A DNA stretch of 64,000 nucleotides, taken from Janthinobacterium sp. J1-1 (GTDB lineage Bacteria; Pseudomonadota; Gammaproteobacteria; Burkholderiales; Burkholderiaceae_D). Of the stretch, positions 19,058 to 28,900 are shown one piece after another (position 1 is the stretch's first letter; every line of letters begins with the position of its first letter). The notes under the pieces are model-generated. The model did not search any database, was not told where the DNA came from, and was given only the letters and a program-made list of their open reading frames with translations. A program made the position numbers and the translations under genes. The stretch is from NCBI RefSeq assembly GCF_030944405.1, contig NZ_CP132339.1, positions 5,704,001-5,768,000 on the forward strand, written 5' to 3'.

Positions 19058-20104
19058 TCAAGCTCCCTTCGCGCCGGCATAGGTCTTGCCGTCGCGGTCA
19101 AAATAATGGACAAATCCCGGTTCAAACGTCAGCTGCGTCTGCTGGCCCGGATGCAGGCTGCTGCGCTCGGCGCCGCGCGACACCACCTGCACGTTGTTGG
19201 CCAGGCGTACATAGGTCAGGGTTTCCACGCCCAGCGACTCGACCAGCTCGACGGTGACGGGCACGCTGCCCGGCTGGGCCGCGCCCAGGTGCACGTGCTC
19301 GGGGCGGATGCCGACAAAGCCGTCGGCCTTGGCCGCGCTGCCCGCCTGCGCCAGCAATTGCGGCGCGGCGTCGGCCGGCACCACGTTCATGCTCGGCGTG
19401 CCGATGAACTGGGCCACGAAGCGGTTCGCAGGCCGGTCGTACAGCTCCAGGGGCGAGCCATGCTGTTCGATCTGGCCGTCGCGCAGCACCACCACCCGGT
19501 CGGCCAGGGTCATCGCCTCGACCTGGTCGTGCGTGACATAGATGGTGGTGGCGCCCAGTTCGCGGTGCAGCTTGGCGATCTCGATGCGGGTCTGCACGCG
19601 CAGCGCCGCGTCGAGGTTCGACAGCGGTTCGTCGAACAGGAACACTTTCGGATCGCGCACGATGGCGCGGCCGATCGCCACGCGCTGGCGCTGGCCGCCG
19701 GACAGCTCTTTCGGCGTGCGTTCCAGGTAGCGGCCCAGGTCGAGGATGGCGGCCGCCTTGTCGACTTTTTCGCGGATGATCTTCGGATCGACGCCGGCCA
19801 GTTTCAGCGCGAACGACATGTTCTGGAACACCGTCATGTGCGGGTACAGCGCATACGACTGGAACACCATCGCCAGGTCGCGCTTCGACGATGGCAGGCC
19901 CGTGATGTCGCGCCCGTCGAGCGACAGCTTGCCGCCGTCGATCGGTTCCAGGCCGGCGATCAGGCGCAGCAGGGTCGACTTGCCACAGCCCGACGGGCCG
20001 ACAAACACGACGAACTCGCCCTGCTTGATTTCCAGGTCGATGCCCTTGATGGCGCGGTGCTCGCCGAAGAATTTTTCGATATTGCTCAGTTGAAGATAAG
20101 CCAT
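19058..20104 (-). CDS. smoK: polyol ABC transporter ATP-binding subunit (MalK/SmoK type)
   Basis: 348 residues. Walker A is GPSGCGKSTLL, the Q-loop is FQSYALYPHM, the ABC signature is LSGGQRQRVAIGRAI, Walker B is VFLFDEPLSNLD, and the H-loop is VTHDQVEA. The C-terminal regulatory OB/MOP-type domain (about 240-340) contains FVGIRPEHVHLG, the usual feature of CUT1 sugar-transporter ATPases. It energises uptake through the two permeases encoded just upstream and is translationally close to the dehydrogenase. The small-polyol assignment rests on the neighbouring binding protein and dehydrogenase. Confidence 0.93.
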   Translation of the reverse strand: MAYLQLSNIEKFFGEHRAIKGIDLEIKQGEFVVFVGPSGCGKSTLLRLIAGLEPIDGGKLSLDGRDITGLPSSKRDLAMVFQSYALYPHMTVFQNMSFALKLAGVDPKIIREKVDKAAAILDLGRYLERTPKELSGGQRQRVAIGRAIVRDPKVFLFDEPLSNLDAALRVQTRIEIAKLHRELGATTIYVTHDQVEAMTLADRVVVLRDGQIEQHGSPLELYDRPANRFVAQFIGTPSMNVVPADAAPQLLAQAGSAAKADGFVGIRPEHVHLGAAQPGSVPVTVELVESLGVETLTYVRLANNVQVVSRGAERSSLHPGQQTQLTFEPGFVHYFDRDGKTYAGAKGA

Positions 20105-20126
20105 GATATGTGTCTCTATTCTGTAG

Positions 20127-20945
20127 TTATTTGACTGCGCCGAAGGTCATGCCTTGTACTAACTGTTTCTGGCAGAACCAGCCGAGGGCCATGATGGGCG
20201 CGATCGCCATCAGGGACGCGGCCGACAATTTGGCCCAGAACAGGCCTTCGGGGCTGGAATACGAGGCGATCAGCCAGGCCAGGGTGCCGGCGTTCGAGGC
20301 GCCCAGGTTCAGCGACCAGAATGATTCGTTCCACGACCACACCATGCACACCAGCGCGGTCGAGGCGATGCCACCCACCGACAGCGGCAACACCACGTGG
20401 CGGAACTCGTCCCAGACGGTGGCGCCGTCCATGCGCGACGCTTCCAGGATTTCGCGCGGCAGTTCCTTCATGCTGGTGTACAGCAGCCAGATCATGATGG
20501 GCAGGTTCATCAGCATGAACATGATGGTGAGACCGACGCGGGTATCGAGCAGGCCGAAGTACTGGTAGCAGATATAGATCGGCATCAGCGCGCCCACGCC
20601 GGGCATGTAGCGCGAGCTGAGCATGAACTTCAGCAGGCCGATGGTGCCGCCGGTCGGGAAAAACGCCATCGAGTAGGCGGCGGGAATCGCGATCAGCAGG
20701 CCGATGGCGGTCGAGACCACGCTGGTAAACAGCGAGTTCCAGGCGTAGCCAAAGTAATTGTCGCGCGCCAGCACTTCGCGGAAGCTGTCCAGCGTGGGCC
20801 CGAAGAACAGCAGCGGCGGCGTGGAAATGGCCTGCCCTTCCGTCTTGAAGGCCATCAGTCCCAGCCAGAAGATGGGAAAGAACAGCAGCAGCGCGAACAG
20901 CCAGGCGGCCACCGTGCGGCCATACAAAGCAAATTTATTGTGCAT
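20127..20945 (-). CDS. smoG: polyol ABC transporter permease (MalG/SmoG type)
   Basis: 272 residues with six predicted membrane helices, the first at about residues 11-33. The EAA loop, EILEASRMDGATVWDEFRHVVLPLS, that contacts the ATPase is at about 165-190. CUT1 family inner-membrane permease paired with the gene upstream (10 bp gap) and the ATPase downstream (22 bp gap). Confidence 0.92.
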   Translation of the reverse strand: MHNKFALYGRTVAAWLFALLLFFPIFWLGLMAFKTEGQAISTPPLLFFGPTLDSFREVLARDNYFGYAWNSLFTSVVSTAIGLLIAIPAAYSMAFFPTGGTIGLLKFMLSSRYMPGVGALMPIYICYQYFGLLDTRVGLTIMFMLMNLPIMIWLLYTSMKELPREILEASRMDGATVWDEFRHVVLPLSVGGIASTALVCMVWSWNESFWSLNLGASNAGTLAWLIASYSSPEGLFWAKLSAASLMAIAPIMALGWFCQKQLVQGMTFGAVK

Positions 20946-20955
20946 GGTGGTCTCC

Positions 20956-21816
20956 TTATTTCGACAAGTTCTTGCCGATGACGCGCATCAGGAAGAAGGC
21001 GGCAATGTTAGCGATCAGCACGGCGAACAGCGCGCCGGCGGAAGCCGCTCCGATGTCGTAGGACAGCAGCGCTTGCTGGTAGATCATGAAGGTGATGGTG
21101 GTCGTGTCGAAGCCCGGCCCGCCGCCCGTGGTGGTAAAGATTTCGGCAAACACCGACAACAGGAAAATCATTTCGATCATCAGCACCACCGACACCGCGC
21201 GTCCCAGATGCGGGATGTACAGGTAGCGCAGCTGCTGCAGGTAGTTGGCGCCGTCCATGCGCGCCGCTTCCAGCTGTTCGCGGTCCATCGATTGCAGCGC
21301 CGTCATGAAGATCAGGCAGGCAAACGGCAGCCATTGCCACGACACCATCATGATGATCGACACCAGCGGATGGGCCGACAGCCAGTCGACCGGCGCGGCG
21401 CCGAAGAAGATGCTGATCTGCGCGAACAGGCCGTAGATCGGGTTGAGCAGCATGTTCTTCCACATCAGGGCATTGACCGCCGGCATTACCAGGAACGGCG
21501 AAATCAGCAGCACGCGCACGATGGCGCGGCCCGGGAACGCTTCATTGATCAGCAGCCCCAGCGCGGCGCCCAGCAGCACCGTGATCAGCATCACGGAAAA
21601 CAGCAGGGTAAACGTATTCTGCAATGCCGGCAGGAAGGCGGCATCGGTAAAGAAGAAGTGGAAATTGTCCAGGCCATGGAAAGGATGGCCGCTCGGATCG
21701 AGCATGGAATAACGCACGAAGGCGTAATACAGCGTGATCAGCAGAGGAATGACGGAAATGACGGAGACGGCAACGACTGCCGGCGTCAGCAAGGTCCGGG
21801 GGATAATGCGTTTCAT
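20956..21816 (-). CDS. smoF: polyol ABC transporter permease (MalF/SmoF type)
   Basis: 286 residues, six membrane helices, the first at about 10-32. The EAA motif, EQLEAARMDGANYLQQLRYLYIPHL, is near residues 180-205. Forms the heterodimeric channel with the downstream permease. The start is 97 bp from the binding-protein stop, the largest gap in this operon. Confidence 0.92.
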   Translation of the reverse strand: MKRIIPRTLLTPAVVAVSVISVIPLLITLYYAFVRYSMLDPSGHPFHGLDNFHFFFTDAAFLPALQNTFTLLFSVMLITVLLGAALGLLINEAFPGRAIVRVLLISPFLVMPAVNALMWKNMLLNPIYGLFAQISIFFGAAPVDWLSAHPLVSIIMMVSWQWLPFACLIFMTALQSMDREQLEAARMDGANYLQQLRYLYIPHLGRAVSVVLMIEMIFLLSVFAEIFTTTGGGPGFDTTTITFMIYQQALLSYDIGAASAGALFAVLIANIAAFFLMRVIGKNLSK

Positions 21817-21913
21817 AGGAGTTCTCTTGGGGCGTGGGAGGTGATAGCACCGGCTTGCGCCAGAGCTATCACCTCGCCTGTTTTACAAAGCAAACTACAA
21901 GACCAGGACGGTC

Positions 21914-23224
21914 TTATTTGTAGTAGCCGCCCTTGCGCATCTCACGCTCGGCTGTCTGCTGCGACAGTTCCAGCGCCTGGTCCACCGTGACCTTGCCCAG
22001 CAGGGCGGCAGCCATCTGCTGGCCGGCTGCCACGCCGATCACCTGGAATTCGGGGATCGAGGCGAACTGCACGCCCACGTAAGGCGATGGCAGCAAGGTG
22101 CTTTGCACGTTGCGGGTCGTGGTCAGGGCCTTGCCTTCGGCGGCGGCAAATTTCGCCACTTTCTGGAACTCCGGATTGGCATAGGTCGATTTGCGCGTGC
22201 CGGTCGGCACGTTGGCCCAGCTGGTTTCCTTGGCGACCAGCTTGACATAGTCAGGCGAAGTGGCCCAGTTGATGAAGCGCTGCGCTTCATTCACATGCTT
22301 GGTGCTTGCCGGAATTGCCAGCGACCAGATCCACAGCCAGTTGGCGCCGCGTTCGGTGGTGCCGACCGGCGACTGGGCAAACGCCACCTTGTCGGCGACC
22401 TTGCTCTGTTTCGGGTCGGTAATGAACGACGCGGCGATGGTGGCGTCGATCCAGATGCCGCACTTGCCCTGGTTGAACAGCGCCAGGTTTTCATTGAAGC
22501 TGTTGGCGGCGGCGCCCGGCGGACCGTATTTTTTCATCAGGTCGACATACATGGTGACCGCGTCTTTCCATGGCTTGCTGGTAAATTGCGGCTTCCATTT
22601 CATGTCGAACAGCTGGCCGCCGAACGAATTGGCCATGGTGGTGATCAGGGCCATGTTGTCGCCCCAGCCCGGTTTGCCGCGCAGGCAGATGCCATACACG
22701 CCGTTGGCCGGATCGTGGATCTTGGCGGCCACGTCGCGCAACTGGTTCCAGCTTGGACGGTCTTCGATCGTCATGCCGGCTTTTTTCACCAGGTCGCTGC
22801 GGTACATGATCATCGAGCTTTCGCCGTAGAACGGCGACGCGTACAGCTTGCCGTCGCCGGACAGGCCTTCGCGGATCGATGGCAGCAGGTCGTCGATGTC
22901 GTATTTGGCGTCAGGCTTGATCGGGATCAGCCAGTTTTTCTTGCCCCAGATCGGCGTTTCATACAGGCCGATGGTCATCACGTCGAACTGGCCGCCCTTG
23001 GTGGCGATATCGGTCGTCATGCGCTGGCGCAGGATGCCCTCTTCCAGGGTCACCCATTTCAGTTTGATATCGGGATTGGCCTGCTCGAAGAACTTGCTGA
23101 GCTTTTGCATTTCGATCATGTGACCGTTGTTGACGGTAGCGATGACGAGGTCGGTGGCGGCAGCGGCGGACGTGCTGATGGCGAAGGCGCCGGCGCACAG
23201 CGCGGCAATGGCGATACGTTTCAT
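21914..23224 (-). CDS. smoE: polyol ABC transporter substrate-binding protein (SmoE type)
   Basis: 436 residues. The start at 23224 begins a Sec signal peptide, MKRIAIAALCAGAFAISTS, cleaved after SAAAA. The mature part is a CUT1 extracellular solute-binding fold: DLVIATVNNGHMIEMQKLS at the start, QFDVMTIGLYETPIWGKKNWL, and a C-terminal YVGVQFASIPEFQVIG. The QFDVMTIGLYETPIWG stretch is typical of the sorbitol/mannitol binding proteins. It is periplasmic and the first gene of the leftward operon, so the divergent control region upstream drives the whole uptake set. Confidence 0.93.
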   Translation of the reverse strand: MKRIAIAALCAGAFAISTSAAAATDLVIATVNNGHMIEMQKLSKFFEQANPDIKLKWVTLEEGILRQRMTTDIATKGGQFDVMTIGLYETPIWGKKNWLIPIKPDAKYDIDDLLPSIREGLSGDGKLYASPFYGESSMIMYRSDLVKKAGMTIEDRPSWNQLRDVAAKIHDPANGVYGICLRGKPGWGDNMALITTMANSFGGQLFDMKWKPQFTSKPWKDAVTMYVDLMKKYGPPGAAANSFNENLALFNQGKCGIWIDATIAASFITDPKQSKVADKVAFAQSPVGTTERGANWLWIWSLAIPASTKHVNEAQRFINWATSPDYVKLVAKETSWANVPTGTRKSTYANPEFQKVAKFAAAEGKALTTTRNVQSTLLPSPYVGVQFASIPEFQVIGVAAGQQMAAALLGKVTVDQALELSQQTAEREMRKGGYYK

Positions 23225-23293
23225 GTTTGTCTCCAGTGTTTTTTGTCGTTGGTCATGCCAGGAAATCGACTGCATTGGCACCACGACCACAAT

Positions 23294-23436
23294 GTATCAC
23301 CGTACTTTGATACTTTCTGATACTCCGAAACCGCAATTCAATACTCTTTTGCAGCTTGTCAATGCGCGAGAGTATCGACATTTTCAAAAAACAACACTTT
23401 GAAAGAAAGTATCAACACTTGTAGCTTTTGTATCAG
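23294..23436. promoter_or_regulatory. symmetric array of AGTATCA sites between smoE and lamB
   Basis: Copies of AGTATCA or its complement occur at 23294-23300 (TGTATCA), 23309-23315 and 23319-23325 (TGATACT), 23340-23346 (CAATACT), 23372-23378 (AGTATCG), 23409-23415 (AGTATCA) and 23430-23436 (TGTATCA). The 23319/23340 pair points at smoE and the 23409/23430 pair at lamB, each spaced exactly 21 bp. Their distances to the two start codons are similar (about 95 and 102 bases). Two-turn direct repeats are typical of AraC-family activators, and two such regulators lie in the operon. Confidence 0.65.
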
Positions 23437-23537
23437 GGTCGCAAAAAAAGCGCTGCTAGACTTTGTTTGCGGCATGAGACCGCGCAACGTACCGGGGACA
23501 CCCCTGTCGCGTTCAACATAGTGACCTTGGAGACAGC

Positions 23538-24842
23538 ATGAATCGCACTGCAATGAAATCCCTGCCGGCCGCCCTGACCCTCGCCCTGCTGGCCATCGCC
23601 AGCGGCTCGGCCATGGCGGACCCGATGTACCCAACCGATTCCGAAGGCTTCCACGGCTACCTGCGCGCTGGCGCCGGCAGCAACACCTCCAGTGACGGCG
23701 GCTCACAAGGCTGCTTCGGCCTGGGTGGCAACACCATGAAATATCGTCTGGGCAATGAGTGCGACGCCTATACCGAATTCGGCTACACCAAAGCCATCGC
23801 CAAATCCGGCGACGTGACCTACATGGCCACCGTCTGGGTCAACGCCTACGCACCAAACTCCGATTTCGGCGACAACAAGGTCGGCATCGTCAAAGCCTAC
23901 GTCGAAGCACAGGGACTCGATTTCCTGAACGGCGGCACGGCCTGGGTCGGTAAACGTTTCTACTACCGTCCTGACATCCACATGCTGGATCTGCAGTACA
24001 TCAACATGAACGGTACCGGCGCCGGCCTGGACCGCATTCCTGCCGGCCCGGGCAAGTTCTCGTACGCCTTCTTCAAGGACAACGACATTGCCCAGTTCGA
24101 TGATGCCCAGGGTTCGAAGAGCGGCACGCCAGGTGTCTACCTTGGCAACCGTTCGGCCGTGCGCCAGAACTTCATCTACGGTGAAATTCCGGTCAACACC
24201 AACGGCACCCTGGACCTGGCCGCGACCTACATCATCGGCGAAGGCAAGGACAACGATTTCTTCGGCAAGAAAAACAACGGCTGGCAGCTGTCGGCATTCC
24301 ACCGTCAAGGCAAGGTCTACGGCGGTGGCAACACCTTCGGCGTGCAGTATGGCGTCGGTCCTGGTACCGGCAACGGCGCCCAGTTCGGCGCATCGGGCAG
24401 CACCTCGCTGGGTTCGGACGTCAAGCGTACCCGCGTGTTCAATGACATGGCGATCCAGCCGATGGAAAACTTCGGCATGGAACTGGTCGCCCTGTGGCAA
24501 AAAGACGAGTCGAAAGCTGCCGGCTCCTCGACCTGGACCTCGGTTGGCGTGCGCCCTGTCTACGCTTTCACCAACAACCTCAAGCTGATTGGCGAACTGG
24601 GCACGGACCGCGTGACGCAATCGGGCGGCCCGACCAAGCGCCTGACCAAGATCACCATCGCACCGGCGATTTCGGCAGGTCCTGGCCTGTGGTCGCGTCC
24701 TGAACTGCGCGCCTTTGTCAGCTATGGCAAATGGAACGATGCGGCCACCGCGTCGGTCAACGCGTCGAACAACGGCGGCCCGATCTACAACAACAACACC
24801 AGCGGCACCTCGTATGGCTTCCAGGTTGAAGCCTGGTTCTAA
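23538..24842 (+). CDS. lamB: maltoporin-like (LamB) carbohydrate outer-membrane porin
   Basis: 434 residues with a signal peptide (to SAMA, residue 28). The mature start, DPMYPTDSEGFHGYLRAGAG, continues with GCFGLGG and NECDAYTEFGYTKA, which match the LamB N-terminus including the conserved Cys pair. WVGKRFYYRPDIHMLDLQY is the family signature, and the protein ends in an outer-membrane type W-F (VEAWF). It forms trimeric 18-strand channels for oligosaccharides. It is divergent from the polyol importer and shares its control region, so here it probably serves polyols or glycosides rather than maltodextrins; there are no malto-oligosaccharide enzymes in the window. Confidence 0.92.
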   Translation: MNRTAMKSLPAALTLALLAIASGSAMADPMYPTDSEGFHGYLRAGAGSNTSSDGGSQGCFGLGGNTMKYRLGNECDAYTEFGYTKAIAKSGDVTYMATVWVNAYAPNSDFGDNKVGIVKAYVEAQGLDFLNGGTAWVGKRFYYRPDIHMLDLQYINMNGTGAGLDRIPAGPGKFSYAFFKDNDIAQFDDAQGSKSGTPGVYLGNRSAVRQNFIYGEIPVNTNGTLDLAATYIIGEGKDNDFFGKKNNGWQLSAFHRQGKVYGGGNTFGVQYGVGPGTGNGAQFGASGSTSLGSDVKRTRVFNDMAIQPMENFGMELVALWQKDESKAAGSSTWTSVGVRPVYAFTNNLKLIGELGTDRVTQSGGPTKRLTKITIAPAISAGPGLWSRPELRAFVSYGKWNDAATASVNASNNGGPIYNNNTSGTSYGFQVEAWF

Positions 24843-24964
24843 AACATACGATCAAACCTACTGCGCGTCGTAAGTCGTGGTCTGCGATGCTCACTGTACC
24901 TTCGTACAGTTGCGCTTCTCGACCACAACTTACTTCCGCTCGCTACGGTTTTATCGAATGTTTT
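24843..24964. repeat. dispersed structured intergenic repeat, copy 2
   Basis: Second copy of the element at 13277-13408, again starting at a stop codon (lamB) and followed by a terminator. The core is conserved, but the outer arms differ from copy 1 and are still complementary to each other: AAAACATACGATCAAACC (24841-24858) with GGTTTTATCGAATGTTTT (24947-24964), two mismatches. The inner stem reads CTGTAC...GTACAG where copy 1 has CCGTAC...GTACGG. Confidence 0.75.
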
Positions 24965-24970
24965 AAATGA

Positions 24971-25004
24971 AAAAAAGGCGGAACTTCGGTTCCGCCTTTT
25001 TTTT
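24971..25004. terminator. bidirectional rho-independent terminator with TTCG loop
   Basis: GGCGGAAC (24977-24984), TTCG tetraloop, GTTCCGCC (24989-24996), flanked by an A-run and a T-run. It serves lamB on the plus strand and the sulfotransferase on the minus strand. Confidence 0.9.
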
Positions 25005-25012
25005 GCCTGGTG

Positions 25013-25843
25013 TCAGCCCTTTGCGGCGACGCGCGGATAATACATCTCGTAAAACCAGCCGTAGGCGCTCTCGATCTGCTGCTGGATGCGCGGCGGTATC
25101 GCATGCGGCTGCGGCGCACGGATGCTGGCAAATTGCCGGTGCGTATATTTCATGCGGTAGTGACTGTCGCTTTCGCGCAAGCCCACGCGCAGATTGTCCG
25201 GATCGATCTGGAACGGCGCCAGACCCAGCCAGGCATACAGATGCGACATGCATTCGCCTGGCCGCGCCATCAAATCCTCGAAACGCACCACATACAGTTT
25301 TTGCTGCACCGCCAAAGGCAAGTCCAGCACCGCCTGCAGGGCGTTCAAGGGGGAGCCGATGGTGCGGTCCTTGGCGAACAGCATGTCGGCCCGGCCCAGC
25401 CGGTCATAGTCGCCCAGGTGATCGATAAAATCGAGCAGGATGGTGCGCTGGTGCTGGGCTTCGACCGAACCATACACCTGCCCCAGTTCACGCACGCAAA
25501 CGATCAGCTTCGCTTCCGGCGCCAGCTGCAACAGCATTTCCACCGCGTGCAGCCAGGCGCGGTTCTTGTCGACCACGGCCAGCTTGCCGCAATCCTGGTA
25601 CCAGCCCCGCAGAAAGCCTTGCATCGCCGTCTTCAGGTGGGCATAACTGGCGTCGAAAGCGGTATCGAGCTGGGACAGGAAAAACGGATCGTCGCTGATC
25701 GTGCGCCGCATGTTCTGCAGGGCACTGCATACGGGGGAACTGTTGCCTTCGCTGTGGACGTCCGGATGCTGCGCCAGCAACTGGCACATCAGGGTGGAAC
25801 CCGCACGCGGCAAGCCGCTCACGCCGATAAAATTGGGGGTCAT
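25013..25843 (-). CDS. PAPS-dependent sulfotransferase family protein
   Basis: 276 residues. The 5'-phosphosulfate-binding loop is near the N-terminus in VSGLPRAGSTLMCQLLA, and the 3'-phosphate-binding segment is in AKLIVCVRELGQVYGS (about residues 110-125). PARFED-like VVRFEDLMARP follows near 195. No signal peptide is seen, so it acts in the cytoplasm on a small molecule, sugar or protein. The acceptor is unknown. It lies downstream of the giant adhesin on the same strand, but a strong terminator separates them, so a shared role is only suggested by position. Confidence 0.82.
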   Translation of the reverse strand: MTPNFIGVSGLPRAGSTLMCQLLAQHPDVHSEGNSSPVCSALQNMRRTISDDPFFLSQLDTAFDASYAHLKTAMQGFLRGWYQDCGKLAVVDKNRAWLHAVEMLLQLAPEAKLIVCVRELGQVYGSVEAQHQRTILLDFIDHLGDYDRLGRADMLFAKDRTIGSPLNALQAVLDLPLAVQQKLYVVRFEDLMARPGECMSHLYAWLGLAPFQIDPDNLRVGLRESDSHYRMKYTHRQFASIRAPQPHAIPPRIQQQIESAYGWFYEMYYPRVAAKG

Positions 25844-25909
25844 TGCATTCCTGTCAGATTGAAGATGTCCATGGGCTGATTATAGATGGCCGGCAGATGG
25901 CGGGACGGC

Positions 25910-25946
25910 AAAAAAAATGCCGCTTCGCATGGTTCGCGAAGCGGCA
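25910..25946 (-). terminator. rho-independent terminator of the adhesin gene
   Basis: An 11-bp perfect stem, TGCCGCTTCGC (25918-25928) with GCGAAGCGGCA (25936-25946), followed on the minus strand by eight T. It lies 30 bases past the adhesin stop. Confidence 0.88.
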
Positions 25947-25976
25947 CTTCAACCGGCAAGCCCGGCTAGCCCATGC

Positions 25977-28900
25977 TTACTGGCTTTCGATGCTGGTGCT
26001 GCCAGTCTCCACCGGCAAGCGCAGGCCCGTATCGATCACATTCAGGCGCAAGCCCGGCAAGACATTGCTGTTCACCGAGGCCGTCGTCTGCACCACCGGC
26101 GCGCTGCCCTGCTGCTGCGGCTGGCTGCCCTCCACCGCCACCTGCACCGCGTCCTCCTTGCTGGTGACGGTTTCCCCTTTCGCCACCACCTCGGCCTGCA
26201 CCATATTGCCTTGCGATGGCGCCACATTGACCGCCGCGATCACGCTGGCCACCGCGCTTTGCAGCGCTTCGGTCGGATTGACCGTCAGCACGCCCGGCGT
26301 GTAGGTCAGCGCATAGTTGGTCGATGCCTGGCCGGCAGCCGACACCACATAGCTGCCCGATGGCGAGCCGGTGGTCGCCGGCGTGGTGAAGGCCAGGTTG
26401 CCGCTGACTTCGTTCGCCAGCGTGTCGCCGCCCAGCAAGCCCGTGTAGCTGGCCGTGAAGGCCGGGTTGGCGCGGCCCTGGTCTTTCTCGGCATTGTCCA
26501 CTTTGACACCCAGCCCCGCCTGCGTGATGCTGGCCGTGGTGGTCGCCGTCGTGTTGACAATATAGTTGCCCGCATCCGCGCCGCCGAGCGCAATGCCGTT
26601 CACCGTCACCGTCTTGTTGGCGCCGGCGTTCTTGTCGGCAAAGCTGGCGCCGCTGTTGCTGATGGTCAGCACGTCGCCGGCGATACGGTTGTCGCCCAGG
26701 GTCACGCTGGCGTTGGTGGTCGTGTCATACACGCGCGACGCGGCGCCCGTGGCGCGCACCAGCAGGCTGGCCGGCGTGATGCTGGCCGTCAGGCCGGTCG
26801 GATTGCTGACCGTATAGTTGCTTGCCAGGCCGGTGCTGGTATCGACCAGGGTCGTGCCGGTCACCGTCACCGCCTTGGCGGTGGCCGCGTTCTTGTCGGC
26901 AAACGTCGCCGTCTGACCCGCCAGGCCCAGGCTTTCGCCCGCCACCAGGCCCGCCAGCACGCCGCCGGACAATTGCGCCGCCGTCGTGCCGTCATACACC
27001 TTGTTGGTGGCCAATTGACCGGCCACCGTCAGGGCTTTCGGCGTGATGCTGGCCGTCAGGCCGGTCGGATTGCTGACCGTATAGTTGCTGGCCAGGCCGG
27101 TACTAGTGTCGACCAGGGTCGTGCCCGTCACCGTGACGGCCTTGGCGGTGCCGGCGTTCTTGTCGGCAAACGTTGCGTTCTGGCCACCGATCACCAGGGT
27201 TTCACCAGCGACCAGGCCGCTCAAGGCGCCGCCGGACAGGCTGGCTTGCGCCGTGCCGTCATAGACCTTGTTACCGGCCAGCTGGCCCGTCACCGTCAGG
27301 GCCTTGGCCGTAATGCTGGCCGTCAGGCCGGTCGGGTTGCTGACCGTATAGTTGCTGGCCAGGCCGTTGGCGGTATCGACCAAGGTTGTGCCAGTCACCG
27401 TCACGGTCTTGCCATTGGCCGCGTTCTTGTCGCTGAAGACGGCGTTCTGGCCGCCGAAGGCCAGCGTCTCGCCCGCCACCAGGCCGCTCAGTGTGCCACC
27501 GGACAGGCTGGCTTGCGCATTGCCGTCATAGACTTTATTGCCCGCCAACTGGCCCGTCACCGTCAGGGCCTTGGCCGTGATGCTGGCCGTCAGGCCGGTC
27601 GGGTTGCTGACCGTATAGTTGCTGGCCAGGCCGGTGGCGGTGTCGACCAGGGTGGTGCCGGTGACCATTACCGCTTTGCCATTAGCCGCGTTCTTGTCGC
27701 TGAACACGGCGTTTTGACCACCAAAGCCCAGCGTTTCGCCCGCCACCAGGCCGCTCAATGCGCCGCCGGACAGGCTGGCTTGCGTATTGCCGTCATAGAC
27801 TTTATTGCCCGCCAGTTGGCCGGTCACCGTCAGGGCCTTGGCCGTAATGCTGGCCGTCAGGCCGGTCGGGTTGCTGACCGTATAGTTGCTGGCCAGGCCG
27901 GTGGCGGTATCGACCAGGGTCGTGCCCGTCACAGTCACGGCCTTGGCGGTGCCGGCATTCTTGTCGGCAAACGTCACGTTCTGGCCACCGATCACCAGGG
28001 TCTCGCCAGCGACCAGGCCACTCAGGGTGCCACCGGACAATTGCGCCGCGGTATTGCCGTCGTAGACTTTATTGCCAGCCAGTTGGCCGGTCACCGTCAA
28101 GGCCTTGGCCGTAATGCTGGCCGTCAAGCCGGTCGGGTTGCTGACCGAGTAGTTCGATGCCAGGCCCGTGGAGGTATCGACCAGGGTCGTGCCGGTGACC
28201 GTCACGGTCTTGCCATTGGCCGCGTTCTTGTCGCTGAACACGGCGTTTTGACCACCAAAGCCCAGCGTTTCACCGGCAATCAGGCCGTTCAAGGCGCCGC
28301 CGGACAGGCTGGCGACCGTATTGCCGTCGTAGACTTTATTGCCCGCCAGTTGCCCCGTCACCGTCAGCGCCTTGGCCGTAATGCTGGCCGTCAGGCCAGT
28401 CGGGTTGCTGACCGAGTAGTTCGATGCCAGGCCCGTGGCGGTATCGACCAGGGTCGTGCCGGTCACCGTCACCGTCTTGCCATTGGCCGCGTTCTTGTCG
28501 CTGAAGACGGCGCTCTGGCCGCCAAAGCCCAGGGTTTCACCGGCCACCAGCCCGCTCAAGGCGCCGCCGGACAGGCTGGCTTGCGCATTGCCGTCATAGA
28601 CCTTGTTGCCGGCCAACTGGCCCGTCACCGTCAAGGCCTTGGCCGTAATGCTGGCCGTCAAGCCGGTCGGGTTGCTGACCGAGTAGTTCGATGCCAGGCC
28701 CGTGGAGGTATCGACCAGGGTCGTGCCGGTGACCGTCACGGTTTTGCCATTGGCCGCGTTCTTGTCGCTGAACTCGGCAGTTTGACCTGCAATGCCTAAT
28801 GTCTCACCGTCCACCAGGCCGCTCAGCGCGCCGCCGGACAGGCTGGCAACGGTATTGCCGTCATAGACCTTGTTGCCCGCCAGTTGGCCCGTCACCGTCA

